From the NCBI RefSeq assembly GCF_947501225.1, contig NZ_CANMUW010000003.1:124001-188000 (forward strand): a stretch of 64,000 nt of DNA, read 5' to 3'. Source of the stretch: an uncultured Shewanella sp. GTDB taxonomy: Bacteria > Pseudomonadota > Gammaproteobacteria > Enterobacterales > Shewanellaceae. A model generated the notes under the pieces. That model worked only from the letters and a program-made list of their open reading frames with translations. It was not told where the DNA came from and did no database searches. The position numbers and the translations under genes are program-made. Positions 52,829 through 61,361 of this stretch are shown piece by piece (positions within the stretch are counted from its first letter, which is position 1; the number at the start of each line of letters is the position of its first letter).

Positions 52829-55396
52829 TTAAGTTCCCGATAGGGTGATGCTTAAGCCTGCACCCGATTTCACGTTCTTAGGTGTTGTCAGGTTAATGCT
52901 GACGTTGCTTAGTTTTGCAGGCTCTCCCGTGCTGGCGGGATCGATATCGTTAGTGATGATAAAGCCTGTAGTGGTGCCGCCGCGGCGAGTCGTGTTGGCG
53001 ACCTCAAACGCATCGAATATAAGTTCTCCGGCAGAGGCTTCGACCGCTACCTGAGTGTTGGCTGGCATGATCTGGTAGGCACTGTCATAGAACTGCACCG
53101 TAAAGCTCGATGACTGTCCCGGTGCTATCGCCGTCAACGGCACAATAGGCGCCGTCTCCAGGCCGAAATCATCGCGGATCAGGTTGTTGCCCTGCCAGAT
53201 GGTGAAGCCTGCAGTCGAGCCGGACATGGTCATCACCAACGCCTTGCGGATATAGGTATTAGCTTCGCAACCAACCAGTGTCGACTGACATTGAGGGCCG
53301 TTGAACTTGCCATCTGCACTCTGGTACTCGCCATTGCTTTCGATGTTGAAGTACTTCTCACCGGGTGTATAGGAGAAGCTCTCGTCATCGTCGCGGAAGG
53401 CATCGCCGAGGTCGCTGAAACCGCTCGGCAGGTAGGCTTCGATATCCATACCGTTGCCTGAGCAGAGAACGGCCACACCGTCACTGTTTAAACATGCCTT
53501 GTCTACGACAGGTTTACCATCGGCATCTACAGTGACATCTTTATCATCGAAGATGTTGTTACCGTTAGTATCGAAGAAGGTTTCGTGTCCCAGCGCATAG
53601 GCCAGAACAGTGATGCGGTGATCCGGTACTCTGGGGTTTGCCGATGTCCACTCGACGCTACAGCTGCCGTTAACGGTCAGACAGCTGGGAGCTATCTGGC
53701 CGCCCTCGCTGGTGAAGTTGATGGTGGTGTCATCGGGCGCCGGGTTACCGAAGCTGTCTGAGGCGAAGGCGGTAAGGGTTACCTTCTCACCGTTAAAATC
53801 ACCGGCTTCCGGATTAAACATGGTGGTCGAGATACTGAAGCCAAGCTGTTGCGGCAGGCCGGTGTTGACCGTGAGCTGCTCCGATTGGCTGGTGATGGTC
53901 TCACCTGTGTCGCCATCGGTAGCCGAGGCGAGTACACGGACCGGTGTTGGCATGGTGCCGGCCAGCACGCGAACGCTGGCAACACCCTGTGAGTTGGTCA
54001 GGCTCTCTGCAGTAGCTGCGCCGTTGGAGAAGCTTAAGCCGCCCACGACAGTGTCCAGAGCGAACTTAACCGTCTGTTGCGCCGCAGGCTGGCCGTTGGC
54101 ACCGGTGACCTTAAAGGTGACCAGAGATGACTCCGTGCTGCCGGTGCCTCCAGCGCCCTTGATACGGATATTCTTTGGCTCGGCCGAGACGAAGCTCAGA
54201 CTCGCCAGAGTTTGACGCTCAAGGGTGAAGGGCAGGCTTGCCGTGAGGGTTTGATTGCCCGCCTGAGTCGTCGCAACTATCTGGTCGTCACGTTCACTGT
54301 TGCCGCTACAGCTTGTGTCCTGGAAGGTCGAGCTCGCACTGCCTGACAGTGTGGTGACCGGCGTATCCAGGCTGGCATTATTGCCGCTGACACAATCAGA
54401 GCTGAAGCTGATGGATGAGGGGGTCTGTACCCGGGTAATGGTGCCATCGTCGGCCGCACTGACCAGGGTTGCGGTTATGCCGAAGCTGCCGCCGGCGCTG
54501 ATGCGATATTTGCCATCGACGGGGATGAGTGTGCTGCCCAGCTCATTTTCGATAAACTCTTCATTACCATCTGCATCGGCAGTAAAGTGCCCCAGTTTGA
54601 GTACGCCGTCGTCGCCGATCGCATTGGCCGGCAGCACCTCATAGAGGCTGGTGTTCTGATATGTTTGCCCCTGGTAGCTTAAAGATACATTCAGGCTGGC
54701 CGCACCCAGTTCACTCTCCGATGGGGTGTAACTAACCTGCGCTATCCCCTGCTCGTTGGTGAGCGCCGTATTCGGGTTAAGTGTTGAACTTCCCGCGCTG
54801 AAGGTGACAATCTGCTGAGCTATCCCCTGGCTCGAACCGTCCAGGAACTGTGCCTGAAGCTGTACCGTCTCATCGACCTTAAACTGAGTGACTGTAGCCG
54901 CACCGATAATGATGCTGGCGCTGATCTTTGGCGTATCTTCATCGGGAGTACCGTTGTCGATAAACTCATAGTTACGACTGACAGCGAGGATATTGTTCTC
55001 TGCCGCCTTGGTATCAAATTGTGCCGTGAGTGTTCCGGCGCCCGGTGAGGCCTGAGCATTGCTGAGGATCACTTCGGCAACGCCCTGACTGTCAGTCAGT
55101 TTAGTTGCAGGAGTAAGCTCACCTAAGGTTGCACTGAAACTGATTAAACCACCGTTACTGTTACTCCCGCCCTGAGTAAGTTTGGCGACCGCACAGATAC
55201 TGGCGTTGCTGGCAAAACTCAAGTCGTTGGTTGCTTCGGCGCACTTGCCGTCGACAACCGTTTTATAGCTCAGTGAGAGGGCGTATTCGCCGGTATTCTC
55301 TCCGCCGCTATCATCGGAGGCGCCATTACATCCACCCAGTGAGGCCAGAGCCAGGAGTGAAAGGGGCAGAGCAAAAGCAGTTTTCATCAGTCGCAT
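52829..55396 (-). CDS. large lipoprotein with Ig-like (Big-1-type) repeats
   Basis: About 855 residues. Of three nearby ATGs I choose the one at 55396, because AAGGA stands 8 bases before it. The lipobox L-G-G-C follows a hydrophobic segment, so the protein is probably an outer-membrane lipoprotein. Repeated bacterial Ig-like modules carry the pattern L-T-x-x-Q-G-x-A-x-V (T-D-S-Q-G-V-A-E-V, T-N-E-Q-G-I-A-Q-V, T-N-S-Q-G-V-A-S-V), resembling invasin/intimin Big-1 domains. Cysteine pairs occur in the middle and in the C-terminal half, and there is an acidic D-T-N-G-N-N-I-F-D-D calcium-like loop. No membrane barrel is visible. An adhesin or surface scaffold is the likely role. Confidence 0.75.
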   Translation of the reverse strand: MRLMKTAFALPLSLLALASLGGCNGASDDSGGENTGEYALSLSYKTVVDGKCAEATNDLSFASNASICAVAKLTQGGSNSNGGLISFSATLGELTPATKLTDSQGVAEVILSNAQASPGAGTLTAQFDTKAAENNILAVSRNYEFIDNGTPDEDTPKISASIIIGAATVTQFKVDETVQLQAQFLDGSSQGIAQQIVTFSAGSSTLNPNTALTNEQGIAQVSYTPSESELGAASLNVSLSYQGQTYQNTSLYEVLPANAIGDDGVLKLGHFTADADGNEEFIENELGSTLIPVDGKYRISAGGSFGITATLVSAADDGTITRVQTPSSISFSSDCVSGNNASLDTPVTTLSGSASSTFQDTSCSGNSERDDQIVATTQAGNQTLTASLPFTLERQTLASLSFVSAEPKNIRIKGAGGTGSTESSLVTFKVTGANGQPAAQQTVKFALDTVVGGLSFSNGAATAESLTNSQGVASVRVLAGTMPTPVRVLASATDGDTGETITSQSEQLTVNTGLPQQLGFSISTTMFNPEAGDFNGEKVTLTAFASDSFGNPAPDDTTINFTSEGGQIAPSCLTVNGSCSVEWTSANPRVPDHRITVLAYALGHETFFDTNGNNIFDDKDVTVDADGKPVVDKACLNSDGVAVLCSGNGMDIEAYLPSGFSDLGDAFRDDDESFSYTPGEKYFNIESNGEYQSADGKFNGPQCQSTLVGCEANTYIRKALVMTMSGSTAGFTIWQGNNLIRDDFGLETAPIVPLTAIAPGQSSSFTVQFYDSAYQIMPANTQVAVEASAGELIFDAFEVANTTRRGGTTTGFIITNDIDPASTGEPAKLSNVSINLTTPKNVKSGAGLSITLSGT

Positions 55397-55479
55397 AAGC
55401 AACATCCTTGTGACACAAAAACAAAAAAGGAAGTACAGATAGAATCTGTTTTATTGAGTAACATTACCCGGGAAGTGAG

Positions 55480-56019
55480 TTATTCTGATATCTCACTTCG
55501 CAAGTACTTTACTAATTCTATTGAAGATTTAGAAGCTTCATCGGGTTTCTTAGCCAGCTCTTTCTTAGACTGACGGATAAGTTGGCGTAACTTCTGTCTC
55601 TCTAGCTGAGGGTGCTTCTCAATCAGTGCCTGAACCGCACTATCGCCTTCATTGAGTAACTGCTCTTTCAGTTTTTCGGCAACATTTTGCTTAGCGCTTT
55701 CGTTGCTGTTCTGATTCAAAACATTCTTGATATCCAGTTGCAGTGCTTCGATATCGACATTACGCATCAGTTTGCCGATAAACTGTAACTGACGACGATA
55801 GGCTTCTGTGTTTATCTTTATCGTCTTAGTTTTCATTACATTATCAAATAAAAGCTCATCCAGATCTAACTTCTTAATTTGGCTTTTACTTAATGCAACC
55901 AGCTTGATACCAAGCTCCTGGTATACCGCTATTTCACGTTTTATATCAGCCCTGCTGACATAATCTTCATCGTGGTCAAAGGGTTGTTTAAAGTGTTCTG
56001 AGTCGCCGACTATTTTCAT
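55480..56019 (-). CDS. darP: ribosome biogenesis protein DarP (YjgA, DUF615)
   Basis: A 179-residue highly charged, helical cytoplasmic protein of the DUF615/YjgA family. E. coli DarP binds the 50S subunit during late assembly near the peptidyl-transferase region. The family features R-A-D-I-K-R-E, L-G-I-K-L-V-A-L-S and Y-R-R-Q-L-Q-F-I-G-K-L-M-R are present. It is divergent from pmbA (230 bp between starts), the same pairing as yjgA-pmbA in E. coli. Confidence 0.92.
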   Translation of the reverse strand: MKIVGDSEHFKQPFDHDEDYVSRADIKREIAVYQELGIKLVALSKSQIKKLDLDELLFDNVMKTKTIKINTEAYRRQLQFIGKLMRNVDIEALQLDIKNVLNQNSNESAKQNVAEKLKEQLLNEGDSAVQALIEKHPQLERQKLRQLIRQSKKELAKKPDEASKSSIELVKYLRSEISE

Positions 56020-56249
56020 TTAACAAAATCTCTTACATAAACTGAGTTAATAATACCATTTCAAGAGAAAATCGCCTATCTCTTCCTATCTGTGGCCAGA
56101 AGGAGAGGAGATTATTGCTCCCGGTCGAGTGAGCTTCACCTTATTCATCTATAGCACTTAATGTCAGCCAGGCTTTGTCAGTTATTTAATGTGATTGGGA
56201 ATCGGGTTTGTTATGCTTAAGGTAATCGAGACAACAAAAGAGCAGATTT

Positions 56250-57590
56250 GTGACTACACCTAGCACTGACACCGAGTTAAATTCATTAAAAGACGCCGTA
56301 TCTGTAGCCCTTGAGTATGCGAAAGAGTTAGGAACATCGGCAGCTGAGGTTGCCATCAGTAAACAACAAGGCTTATCGGTCTCCACCCGACTCAAAGAGG
56401 TGGAAACGGTTGAGTTTAATAAAGACGGTGCGCTAGGTATTACCCTGTTTCGTGATGGTTGTAAGGGCAGCTCCTCAACTTCCGATCTGAGCCCGGATGC
56501 CATTAAGCTGGCGGTAAAGGCCGCCGACGATATTGCTAAGTTCACCTCATCGGATCCCAATAACGGGTTGGCCGATGCCGACCTGATGGCGACCGAGTTT
56601 CCGGATCTGGAACTATACCATCCTGAAGATATCTCAGCCGATCACCTGACCGAGTTAGCGGCCCGCTCCGAAGAGGCGGCGTTGAATGTCGACAGCAGAA
56701 TCACAAACTCAGATGGTGCCAGTGCCAATGCACATACCGGACTTAAGGTTTACGGTAATAGTCATGGCTTCCTTCATGGTTACTCCAGCTCCCGTTACAG
56801 TCTGAGCTGTGTGGTTATCGGTGAGACCGACGGCAATATGCAACGGGACTATGATTACACCATTTCAAGAAAGTTTGGCGATCTGTTATCGCCTGAAGAG
56901 GTTGGAATAAAGGCTTCCGAGAAGACCCTGAGCCGTCTGGGCAGCAGAAAAATTGCCACCACTGAGCTCCCCGTATTGTTGGCACCGGAGATCGCCACCG
57001 GTTTGATCAGTCATCTTGTTGGTGCTATCAGTGGCAGCAGCCTATACAGAAAGTCGAGTTTCCTGCTCGACGCCATCGATACTCAGGTGTTTCCGGATTG
57101 GTTCAGTATCGAGGAGCAGCCTCACCTGAAAGCGGGGCTCGCCAGCGCACTCTATGACAGTGAAGGGGTTGCGACCCGGGACAGACATATTATCGATAAG
57201 GGTATCTTGTCGAGTTACCTGTTAACCAGTTATTCGGCCCGAAAGTTAGGCCTTAAGAATACCGGTCATGCGGGCGGTATCTATAACTGGACTCTGTCAC
57301 ATACGGGGCAGACGTTTGACGAGCTGGTCAAAGAGATGGGAACCGGCCTGATTGTGACTGAGGTGATGGGCCAAGGCGTGAATGCGGTTACCGGTGATTA
57401 CTCTCGCGGTGCTGCCGGTTTCTACGTCGAAAATGGCGTCATTCTCTATCCTGTCGAGGAGATCACCATAGCCGGTAACCTTAAAGGTATGTACCGTAAC
57501 ATTGTCGGCGTGAGTAAAGATAGGGATCTGCGCTCATCGATTCGTACGGGTGGAATTTTATTGAGTGATATGAAGATCGCCGGTAATTAA
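56250..57590 (+). CDS. pmbA: TldE/PmbA metalloprotease subunit
   Basis: Non-catalytic partner of TldD, 446 residues, GTG start. It lacks the HExxxH zinc motif, as usual for TldE, and keeps the conserved pieces [31 protein letters not shown] and [15 protein letters not shown]. With TldD it forms the peptidase named for maturation of microcin B17. It is divergent from darP. Confidence 0.95.
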   Translation: MTTPSTDTELNSLKDAVSVALEYAKELGTSAAEVAISKQQGLSVSTRLKEVETVEFNKDGALGITLFRDGCKGSSSTSDLSPDAIKLAVKAADDIAKFTSSDPNNGLADADLMATEFPDLELYHPEDISADHLTELAARSEEAALNVDSRITNSDGASANAHTGLKVYGNSHGFLHGYSSSRYSLSCVVIGETDGNMQRDYDYTISRKFGDLLSPEEVGIKASEKTLSRLGSRKIATTELPVLLAPEIATGLISHLVGAISGSSLYRKSSFLLDAIDTQVFPDWFSIEEQPHLKAGLASALYDSEGVATRDRHIIDKGILSSYLLTSYSARKLGLKNTGHAGGIYNWTLSHTGQTFDELVKEMGTGLIVTEVMGQGVNAVTGDYSRGAAGFYVENGVILYPVEEITIAGNLKGMYRNIVGVSKDRDLRSSIRTGGILLSDMKIAGN

Positions 57591-57697
57591 TCGATCTTAA
57601 CTATCTCCGGGAGGCAGGACTCTTCGAGCCGAGGGCGCTTCACGACATGGTACTTGATATCCTCTATCCATCAGGTGGGAGCCTCGCTTGAGAGAGA

Positions 57698-57718
57698 TGA
57701 GGACCGAAATGGTCCTCA
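57698..57718 (+). terminator. 8-bp hairpin between pmbA and orphan pilin
   Basis: Perfect arms tgaggacc (57698-57705) and ggtcctca (57711-57718), 5-base loop. There is little T after it, so it may be a terminator of pmbA or a leader hairpin of the pilin gene that starts 24 bases later. Confidence 0.35.
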
Positions 57719-57742
57719 GTCTGGTTTATGTAAGGAGTCAAT

Positions 57743-58243
57743 ATGAACAGGTATTCGGGTTTTACCCTTATAGAGCTGGTGGTGGTTATCATCATCCTGG
57801 GCATACTCGCGGTGACTGCGGCGCCTAAGTTTATTAACTTACAGAATGATGCGCGTATTTCGACGTTGCAGGGGATGAAAGCCGCAGTGGCCTCCGAAGT
57901 GCTGCTGACTCATTCCAAGGCCTTGATACAGGGGATAGAGCAGGGAAGTGAAGTCGACCTCGATCTGGGTAACGTGACGGTAAAAAGTGTCTATGGTTAC
58001 CCCAAGGCCGAGTTCAGCTCTACCTGGTCGAAGTTGCTCGAAAGCGAGTTTGGTGAGGCCGGTTATGTTGACCCCGCAGAGTATGACTGGATCTGGCGTA
58101 ATCGAACCAGCGGCAGCAACATTGGCCTCTATTTTATGCCCAGAGGCTACTCTAACGATAATCAAAATTGCTGGGTAAGGTACCAGCAGCCGACTGAAGT
58201 GGGCGGCGAATACCAGTTAACCATAGAGACCAGTGGTTGCTAG
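57743..58243 (+). CDS. orphan MshA-like type IV pilin
   Basis: A 166-residue prepilin with leader M-N-R-Y-S-G and mature start F-T-L-I-E-L-V-V-V, Glu5 present. Its first 50 or so residues are nearly identical to the two mshA genes 32 kb away, up to the S-T-L-Q-G-M-K-A segment, but the rest differs apart from the C-terminal cysteine pair (N-C-W-V and S-G-C). AAGGAG at 57731-57736 is a good ribosome-binding site. It stands alone between pmbA and the arsenic operon, without assembly genes, so it would need the MSHA machine and a prepilin peptidase from elsewhere. Confidence 0.85.
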   Translation: MNRYSGFTLIELVVVIIILGILAVTAAPKFINLQNDARISTLQGMKAAVASEVLLTHSKALIQGIEQGSEVDLDLGNVTVKSVYGYPKAEFSSTWSKLLESEFGEAGYVDPAEYDWIWRNRTSGSNIGLYFMPRGYSNDNQNCWVRYQQPTEVGGEYQLTIETSGC

Positions 58244-58353
58244 CTCTCCTAACCAACAGTCGCTTAAGCCTGTCTCTCTTCCCCCTTTCTGAGAGTCACT
58301 TTCTGTTATAACCCGACCTTTTAAAATTCTGATTAGAAATCCACAATCTTAAC

Positions 58354-58391
58354 TTGAATATATGGATGAGCACATATATGCTTATCCGTAT
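58354..58391 (+). promoter_or_regulatory. promoter and ArsR-type operator of the ars operon
   Basis: TTGAAT (58354-58359), 17 bases, and TATGCT (58377-58382) fit a sigma-70 promoter. Directly on it lies an imperfect dyad: atatggatgagca (58360-58372) and tgcttatccgtat (58379-58391) match at 11 of 13 positions around a 6-base spacer. A repressor bound here would cover the -10 element, the usual arrangement for ArsR autoregulation. Transcription would start about 90 bases before arsR. Confidence 0.6.
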
Positions 58392-58484
58392 GTCCATGTC
58401 TCTTCGTGAGATAGTTTCCCCTGGGATACTTGTCAGAGTTTTGTCTCTGGTATTAGTTTTCCGGTATTAGTTTTGAGATTTATT

Positions 58485-58829
58485 ATGACCGCATTAGATC
58501 TATTTAAAGCACTGAGCGATGAAACCCGCTTGCGTAGCCTGCTTCTTATCCAGGCAGAGGAGGAACTCTGCGTCTGTGAGTTGATGCAGGCACTTGAGGA
58601 GAGTCAGCCAAAAATTTCCCGGCATCTGGCTCAACTGAGAAAGTTTGGCCTGCTCACCGACAGGCGCCAGGGGCAGTGGGTCTTCTATCGTTTGAACCCG
58701 GCACTCCCGACATGGATCAACCGGGTCATCGACGAAACCTGTTCGGCTAATCGAGCCTTGATAGAGCAGGAACTGTCACGACTTAACAAGATGGGTGACA
58801 GGCCCGAGCGAGTGAAGAGCTGCTGTTAG
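58485..58829 (+). CDS. arsR: arsenic-responsive repressor ArsR
   Basis: A 114-residue winged-helix repressor of the ArsR/SmtB family. The ATG at 58485 gives M-T-A-L-D-L-F-K-A-L-S-D-E-T-R; a TTG four codons upstream is discarded. The arsenite-sensing motif E-L-C-V-C-E-L (Cys29 and Cys31) lies at the start of the DNA-recognition region, followed by the helix S-Q-P-K-I-S-R-H-L-A-Q-L-R and the wing R-Q-G-Q-W-V-F-Y-R. A terminal C-C pair may add a thiol ligand. It heads the operon arsR-acr3-gapdh-arsJ and probably binds the dyad in its own promoter. Confidence 0.95.
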   Translation: MTALDLFKALSDETRLRSLLLIQAEEELCVCELMQALEESQPKISRHLAQLRKFGLLTDRRQGQWVFYRLNPALPTWINRVIDETCSANRALIEQELSRLNKMGDRPERVKSCC

Positions 58830-58833
58830 CGAT

Positions 58834-58909
58834 AATAGCTGTGAGCTACGAGGTGTAGGAGCGGCTTTAGCCGCGAAGCTTCCTGAAGCAGATAGCGATG
58901 AGCCGTAAG
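58834..58909. repeat. REP composite B (7-bp units plus GTAG palindrome)
   Basis: Second copy of the element at 52584-52666: degenerate 7-bp units (58834-58854), GTAG (58855-58858), the gcggct/agccgc palindrome and the ccgtaag tail. It lies inside the arsenic operon, between arsR and acr3, where the hairpin could stabilise upstream mRNA or reduce expression of downstream genes. Confidence 0.85.
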
Positions 58910-58982
58910 CAATATATAAGAACCTGCTGACAAGGGTGTCGCGAGATTAGATACAAGATTAAAAGATAGAGAGAAAAGAATT

Positions 58983-60029
58983 ATGGGGCTGTTTGAGCGT
59001 TATCTGAGTGTTTGGGTTGGACTGGCCATTGTCCTTGGGGTGATCTTAGGTAACCTTTGGCCGGATCTGTTCGCCCTGGTTGCCGCGGTTGAATACGCGC
59101 ACGTTAACTTAGTCATAGCCGTGCTTATCTGGGTGATGATCTACCCTATGATGGTGCAGATAGACTTTGCCGCCGTCAAGGATGTGAGAAAAAGCCCTAA
59201 GGGGCTGGTATTGACGCTGGTGGTTAACTGGTTAATTAAACCCTTTACCATGGCAATGTTGGGCTGGTTGTTTTTCAAGGTGCTGTTTGTCGAGTGGGTC
59301 GATCCGCAGACGGCGACGGAATATATCGCGGGTATGATCCTGCTCGGTGTCGCCCCCTGTACCGCTATGGTGTTTGTCTGGAGTCAGCTCACTAAGGGCG
59401 ATCCTAATTACACTCTGGTTCAGGTCTCGGTTAATGACCTTATCATGGTGGTGGCCTTCGCTCCTATTTGTGCCTTCCTGCTCGGAGTCAGCGATATTCA
59501 GGTGCCCTGGGAGACCCTGCTCTCGTCGGTATTTCTCTATGTGGTTCTGCCGCTGGTGGCCGGTGTGTTGACGCGACGAAAGCTGGAGTCCGATGGTGAC
59601 CCGGCGTCCCTTGCCCGGTTTGTGGGGAACCTGAAGCCCTGGTCTATCGTCGGCTTGCTGGCGACTGTCGTCCTGCTGTTTGGATTTCAGGCGGGAACCA
59701 TACTCGAACAGCCACAAAACATCATGCTGATCGCCATTCCTCTGCTCATTCAGACCTATGGCATATTTTTCATCGCTTACTATGCGGCCAAAAAACTGAA
59801 ACTGTCTCATAAGGTGGCGGCTCCGGCTTGCATGATCGCCACCTCGAACTTTTTCGAGCTCGCGGTGGCAGTCGCTATCTCACTGTTTGGACTACACTCA
59901 GGGGCAGCACTGGCTACCGTTGTCGGGGTATTGGTAGAGGTGCCTGTGATGCTGTCACTGGTGGCATTTGTTAATCGGCATAAAACGCAATTTGAAGATG
60001 ATACCGGTGAACATCCTGCGGTGTCATAA
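58983..60029 (+). CDS. acr3: arsenite efflux transporter Acr3
   Basis: A 348-residue inner-membrane carrier of the ACR3 family (bile acid/arsenite/riboflavin transporter fold) with ten predicted helices that extrudes As(III). The essential cysteine is Cys126 in the motif [13 protein letters not shown], and the second signature [14 protein letters not shown] follows. The helix with [11 protein letters not shown] is also typical. It is separated from arsR by a REP repeat of about 75 bp and is followed by the gapdh gene. Confidence 0.95.
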   Translation: MGLFERYLSVWVGLAIVLGVILGNLWPDLFALVAAVEYAHVNLVIAVLIWVMIYPMMVQIDFAAVKDVRKSPKGLVLTLVVNWLIKPFTMAMLGWLFFKVLFVEWVDPQTATEYIAGMILLGVAPCTAMVFVWSQLTKGDPNYTLVQVSVNDLIMVVAFAPICAFLLGVSDIQVPWETLLSSVFLYVVLPLVAGVLTRRKLESDGDPASLARFVGNLKPWSIVGLLATVVLLFGFQAGTILEQPQNIMLIAIPLLIQTYGIFFIAYYAAKKLKLSHKVAAPACMIATSNFFELAVAVAISLFGLHSGAALATVVGVLVEVPVMLSLVAFVNRHKTQFEDDTGEHPAVS

Positions 60030-60125
60030 GTAGAGGCTCCAAGGTTGGCTAGTCTGCTCGATAAGGGCTTGGCTTAAAAGATCACATCACGCTCTGGAAG
60101 TGATGATAAATTTGAAGGGTTTAAT

Positions 60126-61136
60126 ATGAGTATCAAGATAGGTATCAATGGGTTTGGCCGTATGGGGCGCTTAGCACTTCGAGCCGCCTGGGAATGGGAT
60201 GATGTTGAGTTTGTGCAGATCAATGACCCGGCAGGAGATGCCGCAACGCTTGCACATCTGCTGACATTCGACTCGGTCCATGGTCGCTGGAACCACGAGG
60301 CAACTGCCGAGGGAAGCGATATCCTTATTGATGATAAACGCATCGCCACGACCCAGGATTCGCATATCGGCGATACCGACTGGTCGGGATGCGATCTGGT
60401 TATCGAAGCGTCCGGCGTCATGAAGAGCAAGGCGCTGCTCCAGGCTTACCTCGATCAGGGGGTTAAGCGGGTGGTGGTGACCGCTCCTGTTAAGGAGGAG
60501 GGAGTGTTGAACGTGGTGATGGGGGTAAATCATCACCTCTATGACAAGGAGCTCCATCCTATTGTGACGGCGGCGTCCTGCACCACCAACTGTCTGGCAC
60601 CTGTGGTTAAGGTGATACATGAAACTATCGGTATCAAGCATGGTTCTATGACCACTATCCATGACATTACCAATACTCAGACGATTCTCGACGCGCCCCA
60701 TAAAGACCTGCGTCGAGCACGGGCATGTGGCCTGAGCCTTATTCCAACGACTACCGGGTCGGCGACCGCCATCACCCATATCTTCCCTAAGCTTAAGGGC
60801 AAGCTAAACGGCCATGCGGTGCGGGTACCACTGGCGAATGCGTCGATAACCGATTGTGTATTCGAGTTGGAGCATGCTACCACGGAGGAGGAGATAAACT
60901 CGCTGCTTAAGCGAGCCGCCGAGGGCGAGCTGAAAGGGATCCTGGGTTACGAGGAGCGCCCTCTGGTTTCGGTGGATTATAAGACAGATCCAAGATCCAG
61001 CATCATAGATGCTCCATCGACCATGGTAGTTAACGGCACTCAGGTTAAGCTCTATGTCTGGTATGACAATGAGTGGGGATACGCCAACCGCACCGCGGAA
61101 CTTGCTCGTATGGTCGGGCTGTCGGATAAAAGCTAA
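60126..61136 (+). CDS. ArsJ-associated glyceraldehyde-3-phosphate dehydrogenase
   Basis: A 336-residue GAPDH homologue of the group found beside arsJ. It accepts arsenate in place of phosphate, making the unstable 1-arseno-3-phosphoglycerate for ArsJ to export. Seen are the NAD-binding start [11 protein letters not shown], the catalytic Cys152 in S-C-T-T-N-C-L-A-P, His179 in T-T-I-H-D, and the C-terminal W-Y-D-N-E-W-G-Y. Its product does not feed glycolysis directly in this context. A 97-bp gap separates it from acr3 and a 225-bp repeat-rich gap from arsJ. Confidence 0.94.
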   Translation: MSIKIGINGFGRMGRLALRAAWEWDDVEFVQINDPAGDAATLAHLLTFDSVHGRWNHEATAEGSDILIDDKRIATTQDSHIGDTDWSGCDLVIEASGVMKSKALLQAYLDQGVKRVVVTAPVKEEGVLNVVMGVNHHLYDKELHPIVTAASCTTNCLAPVVKVIHETIGIKHGSMTTIHDITNTQTILDAPHKDLRRARACGLSLIPTTTGSATAITHIFPKLKGKLNGHAVRVPLANASITDCVFELEHATTEEEINSLLKRAAEGELKGILGYEERPLVSVDYKTDPRSSIIDAPSTMVVNGTQVKLYVWYDNEWGYANRTAELARMVGLSDKS

Positions 61137-61176
61137 GAAGCTATAAGCCGTAAGTTTTAAGCTGTAAGCTCAAGAT
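61135..61176. repeat. degenerate 7-bp array, NNNAAGC units
   Basis: Six heptads from the gapdh stop codon onward share the pattern NNN-AAGC (aagaagc, tataagc, cgtaagt, tttaagc, tgtaagc, tcaagat). The 7-bp period is kept although three positions vary freely. Confidence 0.6.
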
Positions 61177-61272
61177 AGGGCAAAGATAGCCTCGAGCTAC
61201 GGGTCACGAGTTAAGGCGAAGATTATTATAAGAATCGATTCGTCGATTGTAGTTCTGCGCATTTAATATTTT

Positions 61273-61328
61273 GCTCGAAGCTCGAAGCTCGAAGCTCGAA
61301 GCTCGAAGCTCGAAGCTCGAAGCTCGAG
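61273..61328. repeat. 7-bp tandem array, unit GCTCGAA, eight copies
   Basis: Seven perfect copies of gctcgaa (61273-61321) and an eighth variant copy gctcgag lie 33 bp before arsJ. It is the second heptad array in the same gap. The perfect copies imply recent growth. Confidence 0.95.
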
Positions 61329-61361
61329 GCCAGGCTCTCGAAACTCATTATCAGGATATCT

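Noticed and set aside
61273..61328. Heptad arrays as CRISPR-like arrays
   Set aside because: The units are 7 bp with no spacers, and no cas genes are present in the window.
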